The notes beneath the pieces are model-generated. The model was not told where the DNA came from. It did not search any database and saw only the letters and a program-made list of their open reading frames with translations. DNA of 36,722 nucleotides from Desulfosporosinus cupriresistens. Its GTDB lineage: Bacteria; Bacillota; Desulfitobacteriia; Desulfitobacteriales; Desulfitobacteriaceae. Below, in pieces: positions 23,371 through 30,637 of the stretch (position 1 is its first letter; the number at the start of each line of letters is the position of its first letter). The translations under genes were made by a program, and so were the position numbers. The stretch covers positions 1-36,722 of the forward strand of contig NZ_MASS01000045.1 of NCBI RefSeq assembly GCF_001707885.1, written 5' to 3'.

Positions 23371-24099
23371 GTCTCGTAGTTTCTTTTTCAAAGCAATGAA
23401 GTCAGGTTCATCCGGGCAACGAGGATAAGAAAAAGAGACAGGAAAAATGGCTGTGATTCTTCCCGGAGATGCTTGCATGACCATAATCCTTTGTCCTAGG
23501 ATCAAGGCCTCATCAATATCATGGGTGACATGGATGCAGGTTTTATGTGTAGATTGCCATAATTTTAGAAAATCGGTTTGTAGTTTAGAGCGCGTCTGAG
23601 TATCAAGAGCAGAAAAAGGCTCATCTAGTAACAAAATCTGCGGATCTGCAGCTAGAGCACGAGCAATAGCCGCCCTTTGAGCCATTCCGCCGGATAGTTG
23701 TTTCGGCGTTGCTTTAGCAAAATCGCTTAAGCCAACCATTTCCAGTAGTTGCTGGACAATCCTTTGCAGAATCTTTTTTTCGACTCTACCTTTAATTCCA
23801 AACGCAACATTTTCTTCAAGTGTTAACCAAGGAAAAAGGCGAGGCTCTTGAAATACCATCCCTCTTTCTCGACCGGTAGTCTCTATTTCCTTATCCTCAA
23901 GCAGGACTCGACCGGACGTCTGCTTTTCTAAACCGGCAATGACCCTGAGAAGGGTTGTCTTCCCGCACCCACTGCTGCCGATTAGGCAAATCAACTCACC
24001 TTTGGCAACTTCAAAGTGAATATCCTCTAAGGCTTGAACCTGTCCTTTGTCTAACTTGAACTGTTTGGTAATTCCGTCAAGGACTAAGAAATTTGCCAT
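23350..24099 (-). CDS. ABC transporter ATPase, nitrate/sulfonate/taurine type (SsuB/TauB-like)
   Basis: Cytoplasmic ATPase energising uptake of a small anion such as a sulfonate, nitrate or a pyrimidine precursor. Walker A GSSGCGKTT, Q-loop QEPRLFPW, signature LSGGMAQRAAIARAL, Walker B LLLDEPFSALD and switch His VTHDIDEA are all present. It is 249 aa, normal for SsuB. The start at 24099 overlaps the permease end by 16 bp. The last residues (about FIPPVF and the stop) come from antisense hyd-remnant DNA, so the original 3' end was replaced; the active motifs are unaffected. Confidence 0.92.
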   Translation of the reverse strand: MANFLVLDGITKQFKLDKGQVQALEDIHFEVAKGELICLIGSSGCGKTTLLRVIAGLEKQTSGRVLLEDKEIETTGRERGMVFQEPRLFPWLTLEENVAFGIKGRVEKKILQRIVQQLLEMVGLSDFAKATPKQLSGGMAQRAAIARALAADPQILLLDEPFSALDTQTRSKLQTDFLKLWQSTHKTCIHVTHDIDEALILGQRIMVMQASPGRITAIFPVSFSYPRCPDEPDFIALKKKLRDFIPPVF

Positions 24100-24947
24100 G
24101 TTGGCACCTCATGAGTTTCAACCTCTTTTTGCCATGGTACAAATCTCTTTTCTAGCTGGCGGAAGACAAAATCCAAGCAAAGTCCGGTGAGGCCAATAAG
24201 CAAGACTCCCGCGAGCATTAAATCAGGCTGGGCCATTTCGCGACCTTCCTGAATTAAATAACCGATACCCTTGGAAGCACCCAGTAGTTCAGCTGCCACC
24301 AAGGAACGCCAAGAGAAGCTAAGTCCAAGTCTCATGCCGACAAAGACGGAAGGCGCAGATGATGGTAGGTAAACACGAGTTATCAGGCCCCAGCGAGAAA
24401 GACCGTAGGTGTAGGCTACTTCTTTTAACTTCGGATCAGTGCTGGCAATACCATGCAACGTGTTCAAAAATATCGGAAAAAAAGCTGAATAAACAATGAT
24501 GGCAATCTTGGAGGCTTCATCAATTCCCAACCAGAGAATAAACATAGGAATCCAAGCGATACCCGGTATTTGTTGAAAAAAGCTGAGTGTGGGCGACAAA
24601 AAGACGCGGACGCCGGGTGTCAAACCCAACAAAAAACCCAAAGGAAGGGCCATACAGAGAGCTAGGCTAAAACCGCAAGCAACCCGGTACAGGCTGGCTC
24701 CAAGATGCTTGAGGAGTTCGCCATTCTCTGTAATAACCCAAAGCCGATCTCCAATTTGTGAGGGCGGAGGGATGAGATAGAGATTTAACCAGCCCAGGCT
24801 ACTAAAGATTTCCCAAAGGACAATAACTAATAAGGGCAAAACGGATCCCTGTAATAACTTTTTGAAAGACAGTTTTAAAGCGAATTGAGCAATCCCTCCC
24901 GGCAAAGTTGATAATTCTTCTCGCTTAGGATAGGCGGGAGCTTTCAT
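24084..24947 (-). CDS. ABC transporter permease, SsuC/TauC-like
   Basis: Six-helix inner-membrane permease (287 aa) of the nitrate/sulfonate/taurine class. Hydrophobic segments start near residues 33, 90, 120, 145 and 215. The EAA-like cytoplasmic loop (DPKLKEVAYTYGLSRWGLITRVYLPSS) couples to the ATPase; MRLGLSFSWRSLVAAELLGA is typical. AGGAGG precedes the start. It sits between the binding protein and the ATPase in one minus-strand operon. Confidence 0.92.
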   Translation of the reverse strand: MKAPAYPKREELSTLPGGIAQFALKLSFKKLLQGSVLPLLVIVLWEIFSSLGWLNLYLIPPPSQIGDRLWVITENGELLKHLGASLYRVACGFSLALCMALPLGFLLGLTPGVRVFLSPTLSFFQQIPGIAWIPMFILWLGIDEASKIAIIVYSAFFPIFLNTLHGIASTDPKLKEVAYTYGLSRWGLITRVYLPSSAPSVFVGMRLGLSFSWRSLVAAELLGASKGIGYLIQEGREMAQPDLMLAGVLLIGLTGLCLDFVFRQLEKRFVPWQKEVETHEVPTWQIS

Positions 24948-24967
24948 GATTAAATATCCTCCTAGAA

Positions 24968-25978
24968 TTACTTAACGGGCAGGTAACTGGGGTCGACTAG
25001 TGTGTCCACGAGTTTATTAGTGTCTACGTTGGGGCGGATCATACCTTCCTTTTGTAAAAAAGCCGCAGATTTTAGTAACTCATTGGTTACTTGATCAAGA
25101 CTCATGTCGAAGGTAAATTCGGGATAAAGGGCCTTCACTCCTTGAATAGGTATTTGATTTTGTTGGGCAGTCATCGATAATGCTTCATCAAGGTTAGCTT
25201 GGCACCAGTCGAGTGAAGCCTTGTGGACTTGTAAGTAGCGTTTCACTATTTCGGGTTGATTCTTAGCAAAGTCGCTTCGAACGGCAATGACGCTTAAGCC
25301 TGGGATTAAGCCTTCGGCTGAACGTAATTTCTGAACCTTGCCTGCTGCAATAGCTTTGGAAAGCAGAGGCTCAGGGAGAATGGTAGCATCGACCTGCCCT
25401 GACGCGATAGCAGCGGCAGCAGCAGCCGAATCCATATCAACTAGTTCAAGGTCTTGGGTTGTCAGATTCACTTCAGACAAAGCCCGGATGAGCATCTCAT
25501 GCAACATGGTTCCTTTTTGTAATGCAACTTTCTTGCCTTTGAGGTCGGCAACTGTTTTTATAGACCCATCAGGCTTAACGACCAGACTTATTCCTTTAGG
25601 AAAGCGGGAATAGGCGGAAACAATTTTGATGTCATTTCCGTTAGCTTTTGCTAAAATAGCGGATACATAGTTAAGGCTGTTGGAAAAATCAAGTGATTTG
25701 GCAGCCAGGGCCTCAAGCTGGTTGCTAGGAGTTGTAATATCATGCCATTTGAATTCGATGTTATCTTTAGCAAACTCGTTTTCAAACATCTTTTTCTCCT
25801 GAGCGACAACGGAAGGGACGTTAATAGGTCGAGAGACATATGAAACATTAATTGTTTTGAGAGTTTCAGTTGGGGCTTCAGTAGAAGCTTTTTTGGCTGT
25901 GCAGCCGGAAAGAATAATGGCGCCGATAAGCACAATGGCGCTTAAAAGACAGATGGAGATGACCTTTAGGCGATACAT
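24968..25978 (-). CDS. ABC transporter substrate-binding lipoprotein, SsuA/TauA-like
   Basis: Membrane-anchored solute receptor, 336 aa. The N-terminus MYRLKVISICLLSAIVLIGA leads to the lipobox LSGC (lipidated Cys near residue 25). The SBP-type fold signatures VSYVSRPINVPSVVAQEKKMF and LKGKKVALQKGTMLHEML are typical of aliphatic sulfonate/nitrate binding proteins. ATG 25978 is preceded by AAAGGGGTG; an in-frame ATG further upstream (26059) would disrupt the signal peptide. It is the first gene of the operon. The substrate cannot be fixed from sequence. Confidence 0.9.
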   Translation of the reverse strand: MYRLKVISICLLSAIVLIGAIILSGCTAKKASTEAPTETLKTINVSYVSRPINVPSVVAQEKKMFENEFAKDNIEFKWHDITTPSNQLEALAAKSLDFSNSLNYVSAILAKANGNDIKIVSAYSRFPKGISLVVKPDGSIKTVADLKGKKVALQKGTMLHEMLIRALSEVNLTTQDLELVDMDSAAAAAAIASGQVDATILPEPLLSKAIAAGKVQKLRSAEGLIPGLSVIAVRSDFAKNQPEIVKRYLQVHKASLDWCQANLDEALSMTAQQNQIPIQGVKALYPEFTFDMSLDQVTNELLKSAAFLQKEGMIRPNVDTNKLVDTLVDPSYLPVK

Positions 25979-26367
25979 AAAATAATTACACCCCTTTATT
26001 TTTGGCGTTAAGTCTATACTATTCTTCTGGTGGAATATTTTTCTACCTATGCTTATCATATCAAGTTATCTAAAATATGGCTATCGTAATTTCGCATAGT
26101 CGTAATGATTATGGAGACAGTAATCAAACTGACGTGCTAGGTTTGAATTTCTTTATAATATTATATAGTAGAAAGATCACTATCTTAGTTAGAGGCCTTC
26201 TACATGAATAATAACGGTCTCCAGGTTGCACTTGTTGTGGATTAAAGGGAAGCTAGCTAAAGCAGAGTGCAAGTGGTTGAGAATTTAGTAAATTAATTGT
26301 TTACACATGAATTAGGAAGAATATGTTGTATGCTTTCGGTTGTGACCTGTAAATAGGAGGAAAAGGT
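25979..26367. other. Divergent intergenic region between transporter operon and regulator
   Basis: About 390 bp separating the minus-strand transporter from the plus-strand regulator. AT-rich promoter-like boxes occur on both strands but none is decisive. I see no riboswitch, gene or terminator. Confidence 0.5.
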
Positions 26368-27702
26368 ATGGAGCCAAACCAAATAATAGAACTGGATCAG
26401 GTATTCCAAGTGGCTAAAGCGGGCATCATCGTTATTAATGATCAAGAGAATGTCTGTTACTGTAACCCTGTTGCTGCAGAATTCGTAGGTCTTTCAGCAA
26501 AGGATATTCTTGGTAAGAAAATAAAAGAAGTCATTCCTAATTCCAAACTCCGAAACGTAATCCAGGATGGAGAAGCTAACGCAGAGCAGTTGTTTATGGG
26601 AGAACGAATGTTTATTACCAATCGCTCTCCCATAAATCACGCTGGAGAAACAGTAGGAGCGGTTGCAGTCTTTCAGGATGGCAGTGAATTGCAAAGTGTA
26701 ATGGCTCGTTTAGATACTATGCAAAATAGTCTGACTGGGTTGGAAAGTATTTTTGAACAGGCCTACGATGGTGTTATGGTTGTAGACTGTGCAGGAGTTG
26801 TTACACGAATTACCAAGAGCTACTGCCGCTTCCTTAATATTGAGCAAGAGAAGGCGATTGGTCGACATTGTACAGAGATTTTACCTACGAGTCGCATGCA
26901 TATTGTTGCTCAGACTGGACAAGCAGAAATTGGCGAAGTCATGGACATTAATGGCAAAGAAGCAATGGTAATGCGCCTTCCTTTGAGAGAAGAGGGCAAA
27001 CTTATAGGTGCTGTAGGTAAGGTTATGTTTCGTGATGTTCAGGATCTTCGAACTTTGGCAGAAAAGTTAGATTTATTGGAAAATAAGCTCAAATTTTATG
27101 AGAAGGAATTAAAGCACTATCAGAAATATCGCTACACATTTAGTAATATCATCGGTAAAAGCCAATCCATTATTCGGACGAAAGTGTTGGCGGAAAAGGC
27201 GTCTCTAGGGAAATCGACTGTTCTTTTGCGGGGGGAGAACGTTTTTACGGTTACGATACCCCCTCTAAGGGATCGGGAGGGGGATGTTCTACTTTTAAGT
27301 GAAAAGCTTTTGGCAAAATTCCAACGTGAACTGGGATCATCCTTAAGAAAGCTTGATCGTTGGGTTGTCGAATTATTTCAACTTTATGCCTGGCCTGGAA
27401 ATGTACGTGAACTTCAGAATGCGCTCGAAAGAGCGACGAATGTTGCGGAGGGGGACGTGATTCATCTCGCAGATTTGCCTTTATATCTTCAAGATTTAGA
27501 AGGCAAGCGAGCGAATACATCCCTTCAGCCTTTGGCGCTGGAACTGGCAGAAGCGGAGCGTAGGGCAATATTAAAGGCGCTAAAGACTACCCGTGGAAAT
27601 AAGACTCAAGCGGCCGAAATCTTGGGAATTCATCGGACCAATCTCTACCGGAAGATGGAGAAATACGGTTTAGTCGGAGGGGATAGCGAGGGGTTTGCCT
27701 AA
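26368..27702 (+). CDS. NtrC-type sigma-54 activator lacking the AAA+ core (in-frame internal deletion)
   Basis: Bacterial enhancer-binding protein family, 444 aa where about 580 would be expected. Two PAS domains (about residues 8-110 and 125-225) are followed by a coiled-coil linker and the start of the AAA+ domain (FSNIIGKSQSII, STVLLRGE). The next residues are NVFTVTIPPLRDREGD, which normally lie about 130-140 residues later. Walker A, the GAFTGA sigma-54 contact loop, Walker B and sensor I are absent. The C-terminal AAA+ lid (YAWPGNVRELQNALERA) and the Fis-type HTH (GNKTQAAEILGIHRTNLYRK) are intact. It could still bind DNA and sense ligands but cannot open a sigma-54 promoter. AGGAGG precedes ATG 26368. 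It is either a pseudogene or a dominant-negative/repressor form; an assembly collapse must be excluded. Confidence 0.88.
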   Translation: MEPNQIIELDQVFQVAKAGIIVINDQENVCYCNPVAAEFVGLSAKDILGKKIKEVIPNSKLRNVIQDGEANAEQLFMGERMFITNRSPINHAGETVGAVAVFQDGSELQSVMARLDTMQNSLTGLESIFEQAYDGVMVVDCAGVVTRITKSYCRFLNIEQEKAIGRHCTEILPTSRMHIVAQTGQAEIGEVMDINGKEAMVMRLPLREEGKLIGAVGKVMFRDVQDLRTLAEKLDLLENKLKFYEKELKHYQKYRYTFSNIIGKSQSIIRTKVLAEKASLGKSTVLLRGENVFTVTIPPLRDREGDVLLLSEKLLAKFQRELGSSLRKLDRWVVELFQLYAWPGNVRELQNALERATNVAEGDVIHLADLPLYLQDLEGKRANTSLQPLALELAEAERRAILKALKTTRGNKTQAAEILGIHRTNLYRKMEKYGLVGGDSEGFA

Positions 27703-27727
27703 GAAGCAGTGTAGTGATTACGCAACA

Positions 27728-27745
27728 CGTAGCAAAAAAGCTACA
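27728..27745. promoter_or_regulatory. Distal palindromic UAS (CGTAGC-N6-GCTACA)
   Basis: Half-sites GTAGC/GCTAC flank AAAAAA. It shares layout and sequence with the 27801-27818 site; centres are 73 bp apart (about seven helical turns). It is a likely enhancer site for the Fis-type regulator encoded just upstream. Confidence 0.6.
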
Positions 27746-27782
27746 GTGATCAAGAAGTGAGGGTAAAATAAGGACTTTTCTC

Positions 27783-27836
27783 ATTAATCAGACAATCGGC
27801 TGTAGCGGAAACGCTACAGCCGATTGTCTGATTAAT
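27783..27836 (+). promoter_or_regulatory. 25-bp perfect inverted repeat with GAAA tetraloop, containing the proximal UAS
   Basis: Two perfect 25-bp arms (27783-27807 and 27812-27836) flank GAAA, a GNRA-type tetraloop. The inner 18 bp (27801-27818) is TGTAGC-N6-GCTACA, matching the distal palindrome. It lacks a U tract, so it is not a standard terminator. It may combine an enhancer site with a stable RNA hairpin ending the regulator transcript. Confidence 0.7.
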
Positions 27837-27848
27837 AATACCGCTTTT

Positions 27849-27886
27849 AAAAAAACCCTAGAAGGTAAGGCCTTCAGGGTTTTTCC
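27849..27886 (+). terminator. Terminator hairpin between regulator and CoA-transferase operon
   Basis: AAAAACCCT(A)GAAGG pairs with CCTTCAGGGTTTTT. The arms themselves carry A and T runs, so it may work in both directions. Confidence 0.75.
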
Positions 27887-27892
27887 TTTTGC

Positions 27893-27909
27893 TTGGCATG
27901 GATTTTGCT
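27893..27909 (+). promoter_or_regulatory. Sigma-54 (-24/-12) promoter
   Basis: TTGGCATG-GATT-TTGCT matches the consensus YTGGCACGRNNNTTGCW at all but one position. GG is at 27895-27896 and GC at 27907-27908, with the correct 10-bp spacing. Transcription should start near 27920, about 115 bases before the first operon gene. The paired palindromes lie about 100 and 170 bp upstream, a standard enhancer distance. Confidence 0.85.
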
Positions 27910-28033
27910 TAAGTATAAGTTGCGCGCGCAAATTCTGATTTTTTTCTACAAAATATGCTAGGTGATGAAATGAACAACTGGATGAGAGGAGTAAATGAGC
28001 CAGTTACCAGGAATCTAGACAGGAGGGAAACAG

Positions 28034-28609
28034 ATGAAGAAAGCGGTCTTAACGGCAGATGAAGCGGTCGCCTTGATCAAGGATGGAAGTATGGTCGCCA
28101 TCGATGGATTTGTGAGCATTGGACACCCAGAAGAATTAACGGTGGCTTTGGAAAAGCGATTTATGGCAACGGGTCAACCGAGGAATCTATCGTTGGTATA
28201 CGCGGCTGGGCAGGGAGATTCTACGGCCAAAAAGGTTATTTTCTGTGGGACCTTTACGGCCAATGGACTAGGTGTCGAGGTCCAAGATGGTAAGTTGGAA
28301 ATCCTCCAAGAAGGAAAGATTCCTAAACTCGTCAAAAACGTTGAGCATATCACGTTCAGTGGGAGCTATGCCCGTAAGAAAGGGCAGAAGGTCTGGTACG
28401 TTACAGAAAGGGCCGTCTTTGCCTTAGGAGAACAAGGCCTTGTGTTGGAAGAAATTGCACCAGGTGTTGATCTGGAAAAAGATATTTTAGCTCGGATGGA
28501 TTTCAAGCCAATTATTTCTGAGTCCTTAAAATTCATGGATGCCAAACTATTTCATCCAGAACTTATGAAAATAACGGAAGATCTTAATGAAAGGTGTGCA
28601 GCAAAATGA
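28034..28609 (+). CDS. Acyl-CoA/acetate CoA-transferase (YdiF/PCT type) with large internal deletion
   Basis: Family I CoA-transferase of the fused alpha-beta type, normally about 520 aa, here 191 aa. Residues 1 to about 65 match the N-terminal end (LTADEAVALIKDGSMVAIDG, PRNLSLVYAAGQGDSTAK). From KVIFCGTFTANGLGVEV to the end they match the C-terminal end of the same family (VEHITFSGSYA, VTERAVFAL, EIAPGVDLEKDIL). About 330 central residues, including the catalytic Glu that forms the CoA thioester, are missing without loss of frame. The product cannot be an active transferase. AGGAGGG precedes ATG 28034. It is the first gene after the sigma-54 promoter, and its end overlaps the next gene by four bases. 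Confidence 0.85.
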   Translation: MKKAVLTADEAVALIKDGSMVAIDGFVSIGHPEELTVALEKRFMATGQPRNLSLVYAAGQGDSTAKKVIFCGTFTANGLGVEVQDGKLEILQEGKIPKLVKNVEHITFSGSYARKKGQKVWYVTERAVFALGEQGLVLEEIAPGVDLEKDILARMDFKPIISESLKFMDAKLFHPELMKITEDLNERCAAK

Positions 28610-29352
28610 AAATCAAAGATAGAGTAGCCTTAATTACAGGAAGCGGTCAGGGAATAGGCAAAGCAATTGCGCTTACCTTTGCGCGCGAAGGAGCGAAAAT
28701 TGCGGTCAATGATATTTCCTGCAATGAGGCTAAAGCAATGGAAACTGTCGAGGAACTCCGAAAACTAGGAGTGGAGGCAGAGCTCTTCCTGGCAGATGTC
28801 AGCAAAGAAGATGAAGTGAACAGTATGGTGGCCAACGTTCTCGAACGGTTCAAAAAAGTCGATATTCTCGTGAATAACGCGGGGATCAATCGAGATGGTT
28901 TAGTTCATAAAGGAAATCTTGCCAATTGGGAGGCTGTCATGGCAGTCAATCTGACCGGTCCTTTTATTTGCACAAAGGCAGTACTTCCAGCGATGCGTGA
29001 GCAGAGATACGGGCGAATTGTCAATCTCTCATCGCTAACCGCCCGCAAAGGAATCTTTGGAACAGGATATTACGCAACCTCTAAATCTGGGTTGATTGGC
29101 TTAACCAAAGTAACAGCTGTTGAAAATGCAACCAAAGGAATCACTTGTAATGCTTTGGCCCCGGGATATATCAATACAGACATGATGAATAAGTACCCCG
29201 AAGAGCAGTTAAAGGCCTTGATCGCCACAATCCCGGCTGGTCGCTTTGCTGAACCAGAAGAAGTAGCGGATGCAGCCCTTTTCTTAGTGGCAGATTCCTC
29301 TTCCTATATTACCGGTGCGGTGCTTGATATCAATGGAGGAAGTTTCATTTAA
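28606..29352 (+). CDS. Short-chain dehydrogenase/reductase (FabG or 3-hydroxybutyrate dehydrogenase-like)
   Basis: NAD(P)-dependent oxidoreductase, 248 aa. The nucleotide motif TGSGQGIG (residues 10-17), NNAG with NRDG, the active-site Ser in NLSSLTA and YYATSK (Tyr, Lys) are all present, and APGYINTDM is typical of FabG-like enzymes. It ends VLDINGGSFI. The start is ATG 28606, in an ATGA overlap with the preceding stop, with AAAGGTG upstream. In this operon it probably oxidises a 3-hydroxyacid or 3-hydroxyacyl-CoA to the keto form for the thiolase. Confidence 0.9.
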   Translation: MKIKDRVALITGSGQGIGKAIALTFAREGAKIAVNDISCNEAKAMETVEELRKLGVEAELFLADVSKEDEVNSMVANVLERFKKVDILVNNAGINRDGLVHKGNLANWEAVMAVNLTGPFICTKAVLPAMREQRYGRIVNLSSLTARKGIFGTGYYATSKSGLIGLTKVTAVENATKGITCNALAPGYINTDMMNKYPEEQLKALIATIPAGRFAEPEEVADAALFLVADSSSYITGAVLDINGGSFI

Positions 29353-29377
29353 GTTAAACTACAGGAGGCTAGGAGAC

Positions 29378-30556
29378 ATGCGAGAAGTTGTAATTGTAAG
29401 TGCAGTTCGTACCCCCATTGGCTCCTTTGGAGGAGCAATAGGAAAAATTCCCGCGGTCGAATTAGGGGCACTTGTCATTGCAGAGGTTCTTAAACGGGCT
29501 GGGGTAAAACCTGAACAAGTCGATGAAGTGATAATGGGAAATGTGCTGCAAGCAGGTTTAGGGCAAAACCCTGCGCGGCAGGCCGCTATAAAAGCGGGTA
29601 TTCCTCAGGAGGTACCCGCATGGACTGTAAACAAGGTTTGTGGGTCCGGGCTTAAATCTGTGGAGAGTGCAACTCAAGCAATTCTTGCCGGTGATGCTGA
29701 AATCATAGTTGCCGGTGGTATGGAAAGTATGTCTCTTTCGCCCTACGTTCTCCAAAAGGCCCGCACGGGATATCGCCTGGGGAATGACACAATTACGGAT
29801 ACCATTCTTCGAGACGGATTAATAGATGCTTTTGATGGCCTTCACATGGGGATTACAGCAGAAACTATTGCTGATCAGTTTGGAATTTCCCGTGAGGAAC
29901 AGGATCATTATGCGGTGCTAAGCCAGAATCGGGCAGAGGAAGCGGTCAAGGACGGCAGATTTGAAGATGAAATTGTGCCTGTTCTGATTCCTCAGCGCAA
30001 GGGGGAAGCTATAGTCTTTAAAACAGATGAATATCCTAGATTTGGTGCGACACTTGAATCTATGGCCAAACTTCGTCCAGCCTTTAAACAGGATGGGACA
30101 GTGACCGCAGGTAATGCTTCGGGAATTAATGACGGTTCTGCCGCAGTAGTCGTTATGTCTAAGGAAAAGGCTCTTCAATTAGGATTGAATCCTTTGGCTA
30201 CAATTGTCTCTTTCGCCTCGGTCGGTGTCGATCCTAAAATCATGGGTACTGGACCGATTCCAGCCAGTCGTAAGGCGTTGTCCAAAGCAGGGCTTATTAT
30301 TACGGATATCGATCTTGTGGAAGCGAATGAGGCTTTTGCTTCTCAGACAATAGCAGTTGCCCGTGAGCTTGAATTAAACCCAGATAAAACGAATGTTAAT
30401 GGTGGTGCGATTGCTTTAGGACATCCTATTGGCGCCAGTGGGACACGGATCTTGGTAACTTTGTTGTACGAAATGAAGCGAAGAGAAGTAAAAAGAGGTC
30501 TCGCTACACTTTGTATTGGCGGAGGACAGGGTACGGCCATGGTGGTTGAGAGATAA
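29378..30556 (+). CDS. Acetyl-CoA C-acetyltransferase (thiolase)
   Basis: Cleaves acetoacetyl-CoA to two acetyl-CoA or condenses them. The acyl-accepting Cys is in NKVCGSGLKS (about residue 88), GGAIALGHPIGASGTRI holds the His, and CIGGGQG the second Cys. It is 392 aa, standard. ATG 29378 follows CAGGAGG; an earlier in-frame ATG lies inside the dehydrogenase gene. It is the third gene of the operon and appears intact. Confidence 0.94.
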   Translation: MREVVIVSAVRTPIGSFGGAIGKIPAVELGALVIAEVLKRAGVKPEQVDEVIMGNVLQAGLGQNPARQAAIKAGIPQEVPAWTVNKVCGSGLKSVESATQAILAGDAEIIVAGGMESMSLSPYVLQKARTGYRLGNDTITDTILRDGLIDAFDGLHMGITAETIADQFGISREEQDHYAVLSQNRAEEAVKDGRFEDEIVPVLIPQRKGEAIVFKTDEYPRFGATLESMAKLRPAFKQDGTVTAGNASGINDGSAAVVVMSKEKALQLGLNPLATIVSFASVGVDPKIMGTGPIPASRKALSKAGLIITDIDLVEANEAFASQTIAVARELELNPDKTNVNGGAIALGHPIGASGTRILVTLLYEMKRREVKRGLATLCIGGGQGTAMVVER

Positions 30557-30637
30557 TCACTCAAAGCAAGAAATAAAGAGATAAAAAAGATTAAAGAGAT
30601 TAAGAGATTAAGAGATAAATTAATGGAGGTGTTTTGA

